Shown piece by piece: positions 26,873 through 36,052 of a DNA stretch of 64,000 nt. Source of the DNA: an uncultured Methylocystaceae bacterium (GTDB taxonomy: Bacteria; Pseudomonadota; Alphaproteobacteria; Rhizobiales; Beijerinckiaceae); contig CALMZV010000019.1 in the NCBI GenBank assembly GCA_937870755.1, forward strand, positions 24,968 to 88,967. Reading direction: 5' to 3'. A model generated the notes under the pieces. The model saw nothing but the letters and a program-made list of their open reading frames with translations. It was not told where the DNA came from and searched no databases. Numbering within the stretch: the first letter of the stretch is position 1; every line of letters begins with the position of its first letter. Position numbers and translations under genes: made by a program.

Positions 26873-28156
26873 ATGAACATGCCCGCCATTCGCGCAGACG
26901 GACTTTGGAAGGAATACGCCATCGGCGCCCGCGCGCGCGCGCAGCCGACGTTCCGCGAGACGCTGGTCGATGTGTTCGCCGCGCCCGTGCGGCGCCTACG
27001 CGGCGCGCCGGCGCGCGAGCAGACGGAAACGTTCTACGCGCTGCGCGACGTTTCGTTCGAGATCGCGCCCGGCGAGGTGGTCGGCATCGTCGGCCGTAAC
27101 GGGGCGGGCAAGTCCACGCTCCTGAAGATCCTCTCGCGCATCACGGCGCCGACGAGAGGCCGGGTCGAAATCCGCGGGCGCATCGCCAGCCTGCTCGAAG
27201 TCGGCACCGGCTTTCATCCGGAACTCACGGGTCGCGAGAACATCCGGCTCAACGGCGCCATTCTCGGCATGTCGGGCGCCGAGATCGCGCGGAAGTTTGA
27301 CGAAATCGTCGCCTTCTCCGGCGTGGAGAAATTCATCGACACCCCGGTCAAGCATTATTCGAGCGGTATGAACGTGCGCCTGGCTTTTGCGGTCGCGGCC
27401 CATCTCGAACCGGAAATCCTGCTCGTGGACGAGGTGCTGGCGGTCGGCGACGCCGAGTTCCAGAAAAAGTGCCTCGGCAAGATGGGCGAGATCGCCAGCC
27501 AGCGCGGCCGCACGGTGCTGTTCGTCAGCCATCAGCTCGGCATGGTGGCGCGGCTGTGCGCGCGTACGCTTCTGTTGTCCCAGGGCGAGATCGCCTTTGC
27601 CGGCGACACCGCGAGCGCGCTCGATCGCTACATCGCATCCGGCGCGCCGACCGGCGCCAACGTGTTCGAGAACGCCGAGGAGCGGCCGCACGCGCCGGCC
27701 GCCATCGTGCGCGTGGAGACGCGCGACGCCGACGGCGCCGTCGTCGACCAGTTTCCCTGGGCTTCCACCGTGCGCGTGCGCGTGGCCCTGCGGCGCAACC
27801 AGATATTGCCGAACACCGTTCTCGCCGTCGGTGTGGAGAACCATCTGTCGGTCCGCGTGTGCTCCTGGTACGCGCGGCTTGCGGAGCATTTGGGCGCCGA
27901 GGACGGTCTGCAGTGTCTCGAGATCGCCTTTCCCGCGCGCGTCTTGGTGCCGGGCGTCTATTCCTTCGTTGTCGACGTGTTCGAATATGGCGCCATCCAT
28001 CACCGCGTCGCCAATGTCTGTCCGATTTCAATCGTCGACACGAGCGAGGAACTGTCGGCGATCGGGCCGGTCGATTTCGGAACGGTCATCGTGCCCGGCG
28101 AATGGACGCGCCATCGCATCGGCGCGTCGCAGCCCGAGGCCGCGCCCGCGTCATGA
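26873..28156 (+). CDS. wzt: ABC-2 polysaccharide exporter, ATPase with carbohydrate-binding tail (Wzt-like)
   Basis: 427 residues. Nucleotide-binding domain: Walker A GIVGRNGAGKSTLLK near 71-85, Q-loop, signature KHYSSGMNVRLAFAVA near 161, Walker B ILLVDEVLAVGD near 181. A C-terminal domain of about 170 residues (from about 255) fits the Wzt_C type, which in E. coli O9a reads the terminal modification of the O-chain before export. Its presence suggests a capped polymer; the FkbM methyltransferases in the locus could add such a cap. The stop overlaps the next ATG. Confidence 0.92.
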   Translation: MNMPAIRADGLWKEYAIGARARAQPTFRETLVDVFAAPVRRLRGAPAREQTETFYALRDVSFEIAPGEVVGIVGRNGAGKSTLLKILSRITAPTRGRVEIRGRIASLLEVGTGFHPELTGRENIRLNGAILGMSGAEIARKFDEIVAFSGVEKFIDTPVKHYSSGMNVRLAFAVAAHLEPEILLVDEVLAVGDAEFQKKCLGKMGEIASQRGRTVLFVSHQLGMVARLCARTLLLSQGEIAFAGDTASALDRYIASGAPTGANVFENAEERPHAPAAIVRVETRDADGAVVDQFPWASTVRVRVALRRNQILPNTVLAVGVENHLSVRVCSWYARLAEHLGAEDGLQCLEIAFPARVLVPGVYSFVVDVFEYGAIHHRVANVCPISIVDTSEELSAIGPVDFGTVIVPGEWTRHRIGASQPEAAPAS

Positions 28157-29070
28157 CCGCCGCCGTCGCCGTCGTCACGCCGTGCTACAACGCGGCGGCC
28201 ACGCTGGCCGCCACGCTCGAGAGCGCGCTCGCGCAGGATGTCGCGGCGGATATCGTCGTGGTCGACGACGGCTCCACCGACGGCTCGCTCGCGGTCGCGC
28301 GCGCATTCGAGCCGCGCGTGCGCGTGACGACCGGGCCAAACCGCGGCGTATCCGCCGCGCGCAACACGGGGATTGCGATCACGCGCGCGCCATGGCTGGT
28401 CTTTCTCGACGCCGACGATCTTCTCGCGCCCGGCACGCTCGCGCGGCGCATCGCGACCGCGCAGGAATCGCGCGCCGACGTCGTCGTCTGCGACTGGGAG
28501 GATTTCGCCGACGATGCGCCATGCGTCCCCCGCACGCTCGACTGGCCGGCCATGGGCGAGGACGCCGAGCGCGCGATCGCCAGCCATGTCTGGGCGACGA
28601 CCGCCGCGCTCATGTATCGGCGCACGCTCGTCGAGAAGGTCGGCGGTTTTCGCGCCGATCTGCCCGTCATCCAGGACGCGCGTTTCATGTTCGACGCCGC
28701 GCGCGCCGGCGCGCGATTCGCGCACGACGCGCATGTCGGCGCGTTCTATCGCATCGTCGCCGGCAGCCTGTCGCGCCGGGCGCCCGTGCGCTTCTGGCGC
28801 GATGTGCTGACCAACGCCCGCCAGATTGAGGCGCTGTGGCGGACCGCGGAGGCGCTGTCGCCCGCGCGCCGCCGAACCCTGCTCGCCATATACGATCAGG
28901 CCGCGCGCGGACTATTCGCGGCCGGCGACGCCGACTATTTCGCAGCGCTCGCGGCCCAGCGCGCGCTCGGCCTGCCGCTGTCGCGTCATGCGCGCGCGAG
29001 CGCGCCGCTGGCGCGGCTCGTGGGGCTGCGCGCCGCGCGCGCGCTGTTTCAGCTTGCGGGGCGTCGATGA
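28153..29070 (+). CDS. Glycosyltransferase family 2
   Basis: 305 residues, GT-A fold. The N-terminus VAVVTPCYNAAATLAATLES, then IVVVDDGSTDGSL and the DxD motif in LVFLDADDLLAPGTL (about 80-94), mark the nucleotide-sugar site. The later segment LPVIQDARFMFDAARAG fits the catalytic acidic region. No membrane helices. ATGA overlap on both sides ties it to wzt and to the next glycosyltransferase. Confidence 0.88.
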   Translation: MTAAVAVVTPCYNAAATLAATLESALAQDVAADIVVVDDGSTDGSLAVARAFEPRVRVTTGPNRGVSAARNTGIAITRAPWLVFLDADDLLAPGTLARRIATAQESRADVVVCDWEDFADDAPCVPRTLDWPAMGEDAERAIASHVWATTAALMYRRTLVEKVGGFRADLPVIQDARFMFDAARAGARFAHDAHVGAFYRIVAGSLSRRAPVRFWRDVLTNARQIEALWRTAEALSPARRRTLLAIYDQAARGLFAAGDADYFAALAAQRALGLPLSRHARASAPLARLVGLRAARALFQLAGRR

Positions 29071-30380
29071 GCGCGCGTCGCAGGATCGTGCTGGCGACGG
29101 CCTGGCACCCTCCGCACCACCTCGGCGGCACGGAAGTCTACGTAGCGGGTCTGGCGCGGGAGCTTGCGCGCCGCGGGTTCGATTGCCGCGTTCTGGCGCC
29201 GCGCGCGCAGGGCGCGCCGCCGTCCTACGAATACGAGGGCGTGCGCGTCGACACCTATCCCGAACCGACGGCGCCGCAGGCGACGGACGCCGAGCGGGAA
29301 ACCTTCCGCCGGCTGCTCGGCGAAGATGGGGACGTGATCTATCACCAGCACGCATGGACGCGTGGCTGCGGTCCGCTGCATCTGCGCATCGCGCGCGCGC
29401 ACGGTCTTGCGACGGCGTTGACGTTGCATACCGCCGGCGCGCTTTGCCTGCGCGGAACCATGCGCCGCTTTGGCCGGTCGGCGTGCGACGGTCGGATCGA
29501 TGCGCGCGATTGCGCCATGTGCTGGGCGATGGGGCGCGGCGCGTCGCCGTTGCTTGCGCGCATGCTCGGCCATGCGCCCATGCCGGTCGCGCGCGCGCTG
29601 CGCGGCGTCGGCCACCGAGCGGCGACGGCGCTGGCCGCGCCCGCGATCGCCGAGGAAAAAGCGACGGCCCTGCGCGCCCTGTTCGCCGACAGCGATCGGA
29701 TTGTCGCGGTGTGCGGATGGCTGCATGCGGCGCTGGCGCTCAACGGCGCGCCGGTCGACAAGCTGCATCTGTGCCGGCACGGTCTGCCCGACGATTTCAT
29801 CGCGGCGGCGCGCGCGGCGCCTGCGCCCGCCGCAGAGGGGCCGCTCAACCTTGTCTATCTCGGTCGATGGGACCGCGCGAAGGGCGTCGATGTCGCCGTC
29901 GACGCGGTCAGGGCCCTTCCGCCCGAGGTCGATGCGCGCCTGACCATTCACGCGCCGTCGGGCGAAGACGCCTACGAGCGCGAAACGCGCGCGCGTTCGG
30001 CCGGCGATCCGCGCATCGTCTTCGCCGCGCCCCTCGCGCGCGACCATCTTGCGCAGGCGTTCGGCGGATATCACGCGCTGCTGGCGCCGTCGCTCGGGCT
30101 GGAAACCGGCCCACTGGTCGTGCTGGAGGCGCAGGCTGCTGGCGTTTTCGTGCTGGGCTCGCGGCTCGGCGGCGTCGCCGAACTGGTGGCGGCCAACGGT
30201 AGCGGCGAATTGCTGGCGCCGGGCGACACGGCCGCATGGAGCGCGGCCATCGCGCGTCTGGCCGAACGCCGTCGCGCCGGCGCGCTCGCGCGCGTTCCCG
30301 CGCGCGTGCGTTCGATGGCCGATGTCGCGGCCGATACGGCGGCGATGTACGAAGGCCTGCGCGCAAGGGCGGCGGCGTGA
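29067..30380 (+). CDS. Glycosyltransferase family 4
   Basis: 437 residues, GT-B fold. Glycine-rich N-terminal loop in ATAWHPPHHLGGTEVYVAGL. The middle part is unusually rich in Cys and His (YHQHAWTRGCG, LCLRGTMRRFGRSACDG, DCAMCWAMG), a pattern seen in some Cys-containing GT4 proteins that could bind a metal. The C-terminal donor site reads LVYLGRWDRAKGVDV and PSLGLETGPLVVLEAQAAG. Overlaps its neighbours by ATGA and GTGA. Confidence 0.83.
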   Translation: MSARRRIVLATAWHPPHHLGGTEVYVAGLARELARRGFDCRVLAPRAQGAPPSYEYEGVRVDTYPEPTAPQATDAERETFRRLLGEDGDVIYHQHAWTRGCGPLHLRIARAHGLATALTLHTAGALCLRGTMRRFGRSACDGRIDARDCAMCWAMGRGASPLLARMLGHAPMPVARALRGVGHRAATALAAPAIAEEKATALRALFADSDRIVAVCGWLHAALALNGAPVDKLHLCRHGLPDDFIAAARAAPAPAAEGPLNLVYLGRWDRAKGVDVAVDAVRALPPEVDARLTIHAPSGEDAYERETRARSAGDPRIVFAAPLARDHLAQAFGGYHALLAPSLGLETGPLVVLEAQAAGVFVLGSRLGGVAELVAANGSGELLAPGDTAAWSAAIARLAERRRAGALARVPARVRSMADVAADTAAMYEGLRARAAA

Positions 30381-31411
30381 GGATCGCGCTCACGGCCGAC
30401 CCGGAGATCGCTGTGCCGCCTATCCTGTATGGCGGCATCGAGCGCGTGATCGACATGCTGGCGCGCGGGTTGAGCGCGCGCGGGCACGAGGTCACGCTGT
30501 TCGCGCGCGCGGGCTCGACCTGTCCGGTCGAGACATGCGTGTGGCCGGGCGCCGACAGCGGCGCGTGGCTCGACACGGCGCGCAACGCCGCTTTTCTCGC
30601 GCGCCACGTGCGCGCGCGCAGGTTCGACATGGTGCACAGTTTCTCGCGGTTGGCCTATCTCGCCCCGGTGCTCGGCGCGCGCGTTCCCAAACTCATGACC
30701 TACCAGCGCGCGATCAGTCCGCGCACGACGGGCCGGGCGCAGCGGCTGGCGCGCGGCACGCTCGAGTTTTCCGCCATCAGCCGCAAGATGATGGAGCCTG
30801 TCGCGCATATCGGGCGCTGGCATATGGCGCCGAACGGCGCGCCGCTTTCGGCCTATGCGTTTCGCCCGGACTGCGCGCCCGATGCGCCGCTCGCGTTTCT
30901 CGGTCGCGTCGAGGAGATCAAGGGACCGCACGTCGCCATCGAGGTCGCCCGTCGCGCCGGCCGCCGGCTCGTCATCGCCGGCAATGTGCCCGACGAGCAT
31001 CGCGCGTGGTTTCAGGCGCATGTCGCGCCCGCGATCGACGGCGAGGCCGTTCGCTATGTCGGGCCGGTCGACGATCGTGCGAAGAATGAATTGCTGGGCG
31101 CGGCCGCCGCGCTGCTCATGCCGATCTCGTGGGAGGAGCCGTTCGGCATCGTGATGGCCGAGGCGATGGCCTGTGGCGCGCCGGTCGTCGGATTCCGGCG
31201 CGGCGCCGTGCCCGAGGTGGTCGCGCACGGCGTGACGGGCTTCGTGGTCGATACGCTCGACGAGATGGCGGCGGCCGTGGCGCGCCTGCCGGAAATCGAC
31301 CGCGCGGCCTGCCGGGCGCGGGTGGAATCGCTCTACAGCGACGACGCCGTGGCCGAACGCTATCTCGAAATCTATCGCGACATGATCGCGCGCATGCGGC
31401 GCGAGAGGTGA
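30377..31411 (+). CDS. Glycosyltransferase family 4
   Basis: 344 residues from a GTG that overlaps the previous stop (GTGA). N-terminal ALTADPEIAVPPILYGGIER is typical of a GT4 clade with PPxxYGG. The C-terminal half has LAFLGRVEEIKGPHVAIEVA and the E-x7-E region SWEEPFGIVMAEAMACGAPV. Soluble or peripheral, GT-B fold. The sugar is not known. Confidence 0.86.
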   Translation: MRIALTADPEIAVPPILYGGIERVIDMLARGLSARGHEVTLFARAGSTCPVETCVWPGADSGAWLDTARNAAFLARHVRARRFDMVHSFSRLAYLAPVLGARVPKLMTYQRAISPRTTGRAQRLARGTLEFSAISRKMMEPVAHIGRWHMAPNGAPLSAYAFRPDCAPDAPLAFLGRVEEIKGPHVAIEVARRAGRRLVIAGNVPDEHRAWFQAHVAPAIDGEAVRYVGPVDDRAKNELLGAAAALLMPISWEEPFGIVMAEAMACGAPVVGFRRGAVPEVVAHGVTGFVVDTLDEMAAAVARLPEIDRAACRARVESLYSDDAVAERYLEIYRDMIARMRRER

Positions 31412-31415
31412 GCCG

Positions 31416-32675
31416 GTGCGCTCGGTGGTGGCCTATCCCGGAAACATGGAGCACGCCCAGCAGATCGCGCGCGCGCTGCACGACGAAGGCTGGCTCACGG
31501 ATTTCGTCACCACCTTCGTGTGGCGGCCGGATGGCGCCGCCGCAGCGCTTCTGGCGCGATTGCCGGAACGGCTGGCGACGCGCGCGCGCCGTGAATTGTC
31601 GCGCCGCGCCATGACCCAGGCGCCGGCCCATCTCGTGCGCGCGCATCCGAAATGGGAGGTGGCGCGCAGCATCGCGCTCAAGGCGAGGGGCGGTCCGCGG
31701 CTGGTCGACGCCGTGTGGGACAGGATGATCCACCATTTCGACGCGACCGTTGCTGGCGCCTACGTCGCAGGCGCCGACACGGTGCATGCCTTCGAATATT
31801 CGGCGCGCGAAACCTTCGTGCGCGCCGGCGCGGAAGGCGTGGTGCGCGTGCTGCATCTCGCATCGCTCGCCAGCCGCAGCTTCGAGGAGATCCTCGCGCG
31901 CGAAAAAGCGATGTGGAAGGAGCTGGAGAGCCCGCACGATTCCTATTTCGCCCGCAAGTTTCCACGCCGGCAGGCGCGCCGCGACGAGGAAATCGCGCGC
32001 GCCGACATCATCGTGGCCAATTCGCGCCTGACCGCGCGGTCCCATATCGCGGCCGGCGCGGACGCCGCCAAAGTGATGGTGGCGCAACTCGGCGCGCCGC
32101 CGCCGATCGCCGCGCCGCATCCGCGCGACGGCGACGGGCCGCTCGTGGCCGTGTGGGCGGGGTCGTTCTCGCTGGGCAAGGGCGCGCACTACATGCTGGA
32201 AGCATGGCGCAACCTGAACGCGGGCCGGGCGGCGCGTCTCGACGTGTATGGAAACGTCGCGCTCCCGCAACGCGCGCGCGCGCTGGCGACCGACACAGTC
32301 GCCTTTCGCGGCTGGACGCCGCGCGCCGCGTTGTTCGAGGCGTTTCGGCGCGCCGACGTGCTCGTGTTTCCCAGCCTGTCGGACGGATACGGCATGGTCG
32401 TCGCCGAAGCGATGGCGCAAGGCCTGCCCGCGATCGTCTCCGATATGGCCGGCGCCGCCGATCTGGTCGATGCGGACAACGGGCTGATCGTGCCGGCGGC
32501 CGATCCGCGCGCGCTGACGGACGCGCTGCGCTGGTGTCTCGACAATCGCGACCGGCTGCGCGCGATGCGCCACGGCGCGCTTGCGGCGGCGCGCCGGCGC
32601 CAATGGTCCGATTTTCGCGGCGACCTGATGACGGGGTTGCGCGCGCGGCTCGCCGACCGCGCGCTGACGAACTGA
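31416..32675 (+). CDS. Glycosyltransferase family 4
   Basis: 419 residues from a GTG four bases after the previous stop. The N-terminal domain is atypical (VVAYPGNMEHAQQIARALHD). The donor domain is clear: LVAVWAGSFSLGKGAHYMLE, then PSLSDGYGMVVAEAMAQGLP with the two glutamate/aspartate positions. The stop and the next ATG share one base (TGATG), a re-initiation arrangement. Confidence 0.83.
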   Translation: MRSVVAYPGNMEHAQQIARALHDEGWLTDFVTTFVWRPDGAAAALLARLPERLATRARRELSRRAMTQAPAHLVRAHPKWEVARSIALKARGGPRLVDAVWDRMIHHFDATVAGAYVAGADTVHAFEYSARETFVRAGAEGVVRVLHLASLASRSFEEILAREKAMWKELESPHDSYFARKFPRRQARRDEEIARADIIVANSRLTARSHIAAGADAAKVMVAQLGAPPPIAAPHPRDGDGPLVAVWAGSFSLGKGAHYMLEAWRNLNAGRAARLDVYGNVALPQRARALATDTVAFRGWTPRAALFEAFRRADVLVFPSLSDGYGMVVAEAMAQGLPAIVSDMAGAADLVDADNGLIVPAADPRALTDALRWCLDNRDRLRAMRHGALAAARRRQWSDFRGDLMTGLRARLADRALTN

Positions 32676-33913
32676 TGCGCCCGCTTCCGACCGTCTGCAT
32701 CGTCACGCCCGGGCCGCTCGGCTCCAGTCCGCGCGTCGTGAAGGAAGCCCATGCGCTGATCGATGCGGGATATCGTGTGAAGGTCGTCGCCACGAGAACC
32801 GTGGCCGTGGTCGAGCCGCGCGATGCGGCCATTCTCGCGCGCGCGCAGTTCGAGGTGGAGCGCATCGATCTGCGCGCACGTTGGCGGTGGCGTCTGCGGC
32901 GCGTGGGGCAGGAGGCCATGCGCGCGCTGCACGCGACGACGGGCGCGGCCGCCCATCGCGCGTTCAGCGCCGCAGCCGGCGCTTTGACGGCCGCCGCCTG
33001 CCGCACGCGCGCCGACCTCTTCATCGCCCATTATCCGGCAGCCCTGCCGGCGGCTGCGCGCGCCGCGCGCCGGCATGGCGCACGCTACGCCTACGACGCG
33101 GAGGATTTTCATCCCGGCGACTGGCCGGACACTCCCGCCCATGCGCGCGACCGTGCGCTCCTCGACGCCATCGAACGTCGCTTCCTGCCCGGCTGCGCAT
33201 ACGTGTCGGCGGCCTCGCCCCAGATCGCCGACGCCTACGCCGAAACATACGCAATCGCGCGTCCATGCGTGGTTCTGAATGTTTTTCCGCGCGCGGAGGC
33301 GCCGCGCATGCGCGAGAAGTCGAATCGCCCGGCCGCGCCGGGTCCCTCGCTCTACTGGTTCTCGCAGGCGATCGGCCCGGACCGCGGTCTCGAATGTGCG
33401 GTGCGCGCCATCGCGCGCGCGGGCGCGCGGCCCCATCTCTATTTGCGTGGAAACGTCGTTTCGGGCTACGGCGCAACGCTCGCGCGCCTTGCCGACGACT
33501 GCGGCGTCGCCGACCGCCTGCACCTGCTTGCGCCGACCGCGCCGGAAGAAATGGCGCGGCTGGCCGCGTGTTTCGATGTCGGCCTGTGCGGCGAGGCCGG
33601 CCACACGCGGGCCAACGCAAAAGCGCTCTCCAACAAGCTGTTCACCTATCTGCTCGCCGGCGTTCCGGCGGCGCTGTCGGACACGCCTGCGCAACGCGCT
33701 TTCGCGGAAGCGAACGGGCTCGAGGACTGGCTGTATCCCGCCAACGACGACGCGGCGCTCGCCGCATTGCTCGACCGCCTGCTGGCGACTGCGGACAGTC
33801 TGGCGAAGGCGCGCGCACGCGCGGCGCGCCTGGCCGAGACCCGCTACAACTGGGAATACGAACGCGCGAAGCTGGTCGCCTGCGTCGCGCGCGCGCTGGG
33901 TCGGGCGGCATGA
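32675..33913 (+). CDS. Glycosyltransferase, GT4-like
   Basis: 412 residues. Starts TVCIVTPGPLGSSPRVVKEAHAL, a glycine/serine loop seen in one GT4-like group. DAEDFHPGDW lies in the middle, and SNKLFTYLLAGVPAALSD stands where other GT4 proteins have the E-x7-E block, so the usual first glutamate is replaced. Divergent, but its position between two other transferases supports the call. ATGA overlap with the following FkbM gene. Confidence 0.75.
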   Translation: MRPLPTVCIVTPGPLGSSPRVVKEAHALIDAGYRVKVVATRTVAVVEPRDAAILARAQFEVERIDLRARWRWRLRRVGQEAMRALHATTGAAAHRAFSAAAGALTAAACRTRADLFIAHYPAALPAAARAARRHGARYAYDAEDFHPGDWPDTPAHARDRALLDAIERRFLPGCAYVSAASPQIADAYAETYAIARPCVVLNVFPRAEAPRMREKSNRPAAPGPSLYWFSQAIGPDRGLECAVRAIARAGARPHLYLRGNVVSGYGATLARLADDCGVADRLHLLAPTAPEEMARLAACFDVGLCGEAGHTRANAKALSNKLFTYLLAGVPAALSDTPAQRAFAEANGLEDWLYPANDDAALAALLDRLLATADSLAKARARAARLAETRYNWEYERAKLVACVARALGRAA

Positions 33914-34731
33914 CCATGCTCGCCCGTCTGCGCGCCGCGCGCGACCGGTCCGCGCTGCTGCGCACGGCGCATCCCTATCTGCGCGGCGCATGGTATCGCG
34001 CGCTCGATGTGTTGCGTCCCGGCGGCATGAACGTCGATCTGCCCGGAGGCTGCCGCGTGCGCCTTGCGCCCCGTCTGCTGGGGTTGCGGCCCGACCTCTA
34101 CGAGCCGGAGCTGGCGCGTTTTCTCGACGAGGCCGTGCGGCCCGGCATGACCGTGCTCGACATCGGCGCGCATGTCGGCCTGCATACGCTGCGGCTGAGC
34201 CGGCGCGTGGGCGCGCACGGCCGGGTGATCGCGCTGGAGCCTTCGCCGGCCGCAGCCGGTCTCTTGCGCCGTCATCTCGACTGGAACGGTGGCGCGAACG
34301 TGACGGTGGTGCAGGCGGCCGTGGACGCCGCCGCCGGCGAGGTCGATTTCGTGTATCGGCCGGACCCGTTCGATCCCGGCGGTTTCGCCAATTCTCTCGC
34401 CTACGACATTTCGGGCAGGACGGCGCGGGTGCGCACGCTCGCCATCGACGACCTGTGCGAGGGCCTCGCGCCCGATCTCATCAAGATCGATGTGGAGGGC
34501 TACGAGGCGCGCGCGATCGCGGGCGCGGCGCGCACGCTGGCGGCGCATGCGCCGGTTCTGGCGATCGCGTTTCACCCCGGCCCGATGCGCGCGGTCGGCG
34601 ATGCGCCGGCGGACCTTGCACACAGGTTGATCGCAGCCGGCTATCGCGCGCGGCGGCTCGACGGCGCGCCGCTGGCGGGCGAACCCGGTTTCGAGGAGAT
34701 CGTTTTCGAGAAACGCGGAGCCGCCTCGTGA
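33910..34731 (+). CDS. FkbM-family methyltransferase
   Basis: 273 residues. SAM-binding motif GMTVLDIGAHVGLHTLRLS (about 78-96), GRVIALEPS for the second strand, and DLIKIDVEGYEARAIAGAA for the FkbM block. It is only distantly similar to the FkbM protein encoded at 22170, so the polymer may carry two different O-methyl groups, or one may act on the terminal residue recognised by the Wzt tail. ATGA overlap upstream, GTGA overlap downstream. Confidence 0.85.
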   Translation: MTMLARLRAARDRSALLRTAHPYLRGAWYRALDVLRPGGMNVDLPGGCRVRLAPRLLGLRPDLYEPELARFLDEAVRPGMTVLDIGAHVGLHTLRLSRRVGAHGRVIALEPSPAAAGLLRRHLDWNGGANVTVVQAAVDAAAGEVDFVYRPDPFDPGGFANSLAYDISGRTARVRTLAIDDLCEGLAPDLIKIDVEGYEARAIAGAARTLAAHAPVLAIAFHPGPMRAVGDAPADLAHRLIAAGYRARRLDGAPLAGEPGFEEIVFEKRGAAS

Positions 34732-36047
34732 GGCTGCGCAACGTCGTCATCGTGTCGCCGTTCTTTCCGCCATCCACGCTGGCCGGCGTGCATCGCGCGC
34801 GCCATCTCGCCAAACATCTGCCAGCCGCCGGCTGGAACCCGATCGTGCTGTGCGTGGACGAGGCCTATCACGCCGAAACGCTCGACCCGCAACTCGCCGC
34901 GCTCGTGCCGGCCGCCACCGAGATCGTGCGGGCGCCGGCCGTGCCGGTCGCGGTCGCGCGCCCCTTTGGTCTGGGCGACATCGGCCTGCGCGGCTGGTGG
35001 GGTCTTGCGCGCGCGCTCGCGCGACTGTTGCGCACGCGCGATGTGGCGGCCGTGCTGATGACGGGCTCCCCCTATTATCCGATGCTGATGGCGCCCTGGA
35101 TCGGCCGGCGCTTTGCAATCCCCGTCGTTCTCGATTTTCAGGATCCGTGGGTGTCCGATTGGGGCCGCGCGCTGGCGGGCTGGAACAAGGCGCGCCTGTC
35201 CCACGCGCTCGCCGAACGTCTGGAGCCGCGCGCGGCTCGCGGCGCCGATTTCGTCGTCTCGGTGTCGGCGCGGCAGAACGAGGATATGCTGGCGCGCCAT
35301 CCCTGGCTCGACCGCGCGCGCATGGCCGCCATTCCGATCGGCGGAGACCCGGACGATTTTGTCGCACTGCGCGCGGCCTCCGGCGCCTCGCCCTGGATCG
35401 ACCCGGCGAAAATCAACCTCAGCTATGTCGGCGCGCTGCTGCCGCGCGCGGAGCCTGCAGTGCGCGCGGTGCTGCGTGCAGTCGCGCGACTGCGCGCGCG
35501 GCGCCCGGACGTCGCCCGGCGCCTGCGTCTCAATTTCGTCGGCGGCAGCAACCAGCCGGACGGCGCAGGCCCTCGCCGCGCGAGCGCGATCGCCGCAGCC
35601 GAAGGCGTCGCCGATCTCGTCGCGGAGGAGCCCGCGCGCGTTCCCTATCTCGAGGCGCTGCGCATCCTCGCGCAGTCGGACGGGCTGCTGCTGATCGGTT
35701 CGGACGAGCCGCACTACACCGCGTCCAAAATCTATCCCGCTTTGATGTCGGGCCGGCCTTACGTCTCGCTGTTTCACGAAGCCAGCAGCGCGCACGCCAT
35801 ACTTTCTGCGGCGGGCGGCGGCGCCGCATTGTCGTTTTCCTGCGCATCCGAATGCGCGGCGCTTGACGAAGAACTGGTCGACGCGCTGCGCCGCCTTGCC
35901 GGCGGCGCTCCGGCGTTCGAACGCGCGGACCCGGCCGCTTACCGGGCGTATGAGGCATCCGCAATCGCGCGGCGCTTCGCGGAAATCTTCGACACGCTCG
36001 CCACGGCCCCCGCGCGCGGCGTCGCGCGCGCATCGCGGCCGGCCTGA
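34728..36047 (+). CDS. Glycosyltransferase, GT4-like
   Basis: 439 residues from a GTG that overlaps the previous stop. N-terminal VVIVSPFFPPSTLAGVHRAR and VVLDFQDPWVSDWG are typical of a GT-B group common in envelope clusters. The C-terminal half has INLSYVGALLPRAEPAVRAV and, at the E-x7-E position, SKIYPALMSGRPYVSL, so the classic glutamate pair is not visible. Donor unknown. Confidence 0.76.
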   Translation: MRLRNVVIVSPFFPPSTLAGVHRARHLAKHLPAAGWNPIVLCVDEAYHAETLDPQLAALVPAATEIVRAPAVPVAVARPFGLGDIGLRGWWGLARALARLLRTRDVAAVLMTGSPYYPMLMAPWIGRRFAIPVVLDFQDPWVSDWGRALAGWNKARLSHALAERLEPRAARGADFVVSVSARQNEDMLARHPWLDRARMAAIPIGGDPDDFVALRAASGASPWIDPAKINLSYVGALLPRAEPAVRAVLRAVARLRARRPDVARRLRLNFVGGSNQPDGAGPRRASAIAAAEGVADLVAEEPARVPYLEALRILAQSDGLLLIGSDEPHYTASKIYPALMSGRPYVSLFHEASSAHAILSAAGGGAALSFSCASECAALDEELVDALRRLAGGAPAFERADPAAYRAYEASAIARRFAEIFDTLATAPARGVARASRPA

Positions 36048-36052
36048 GCGCC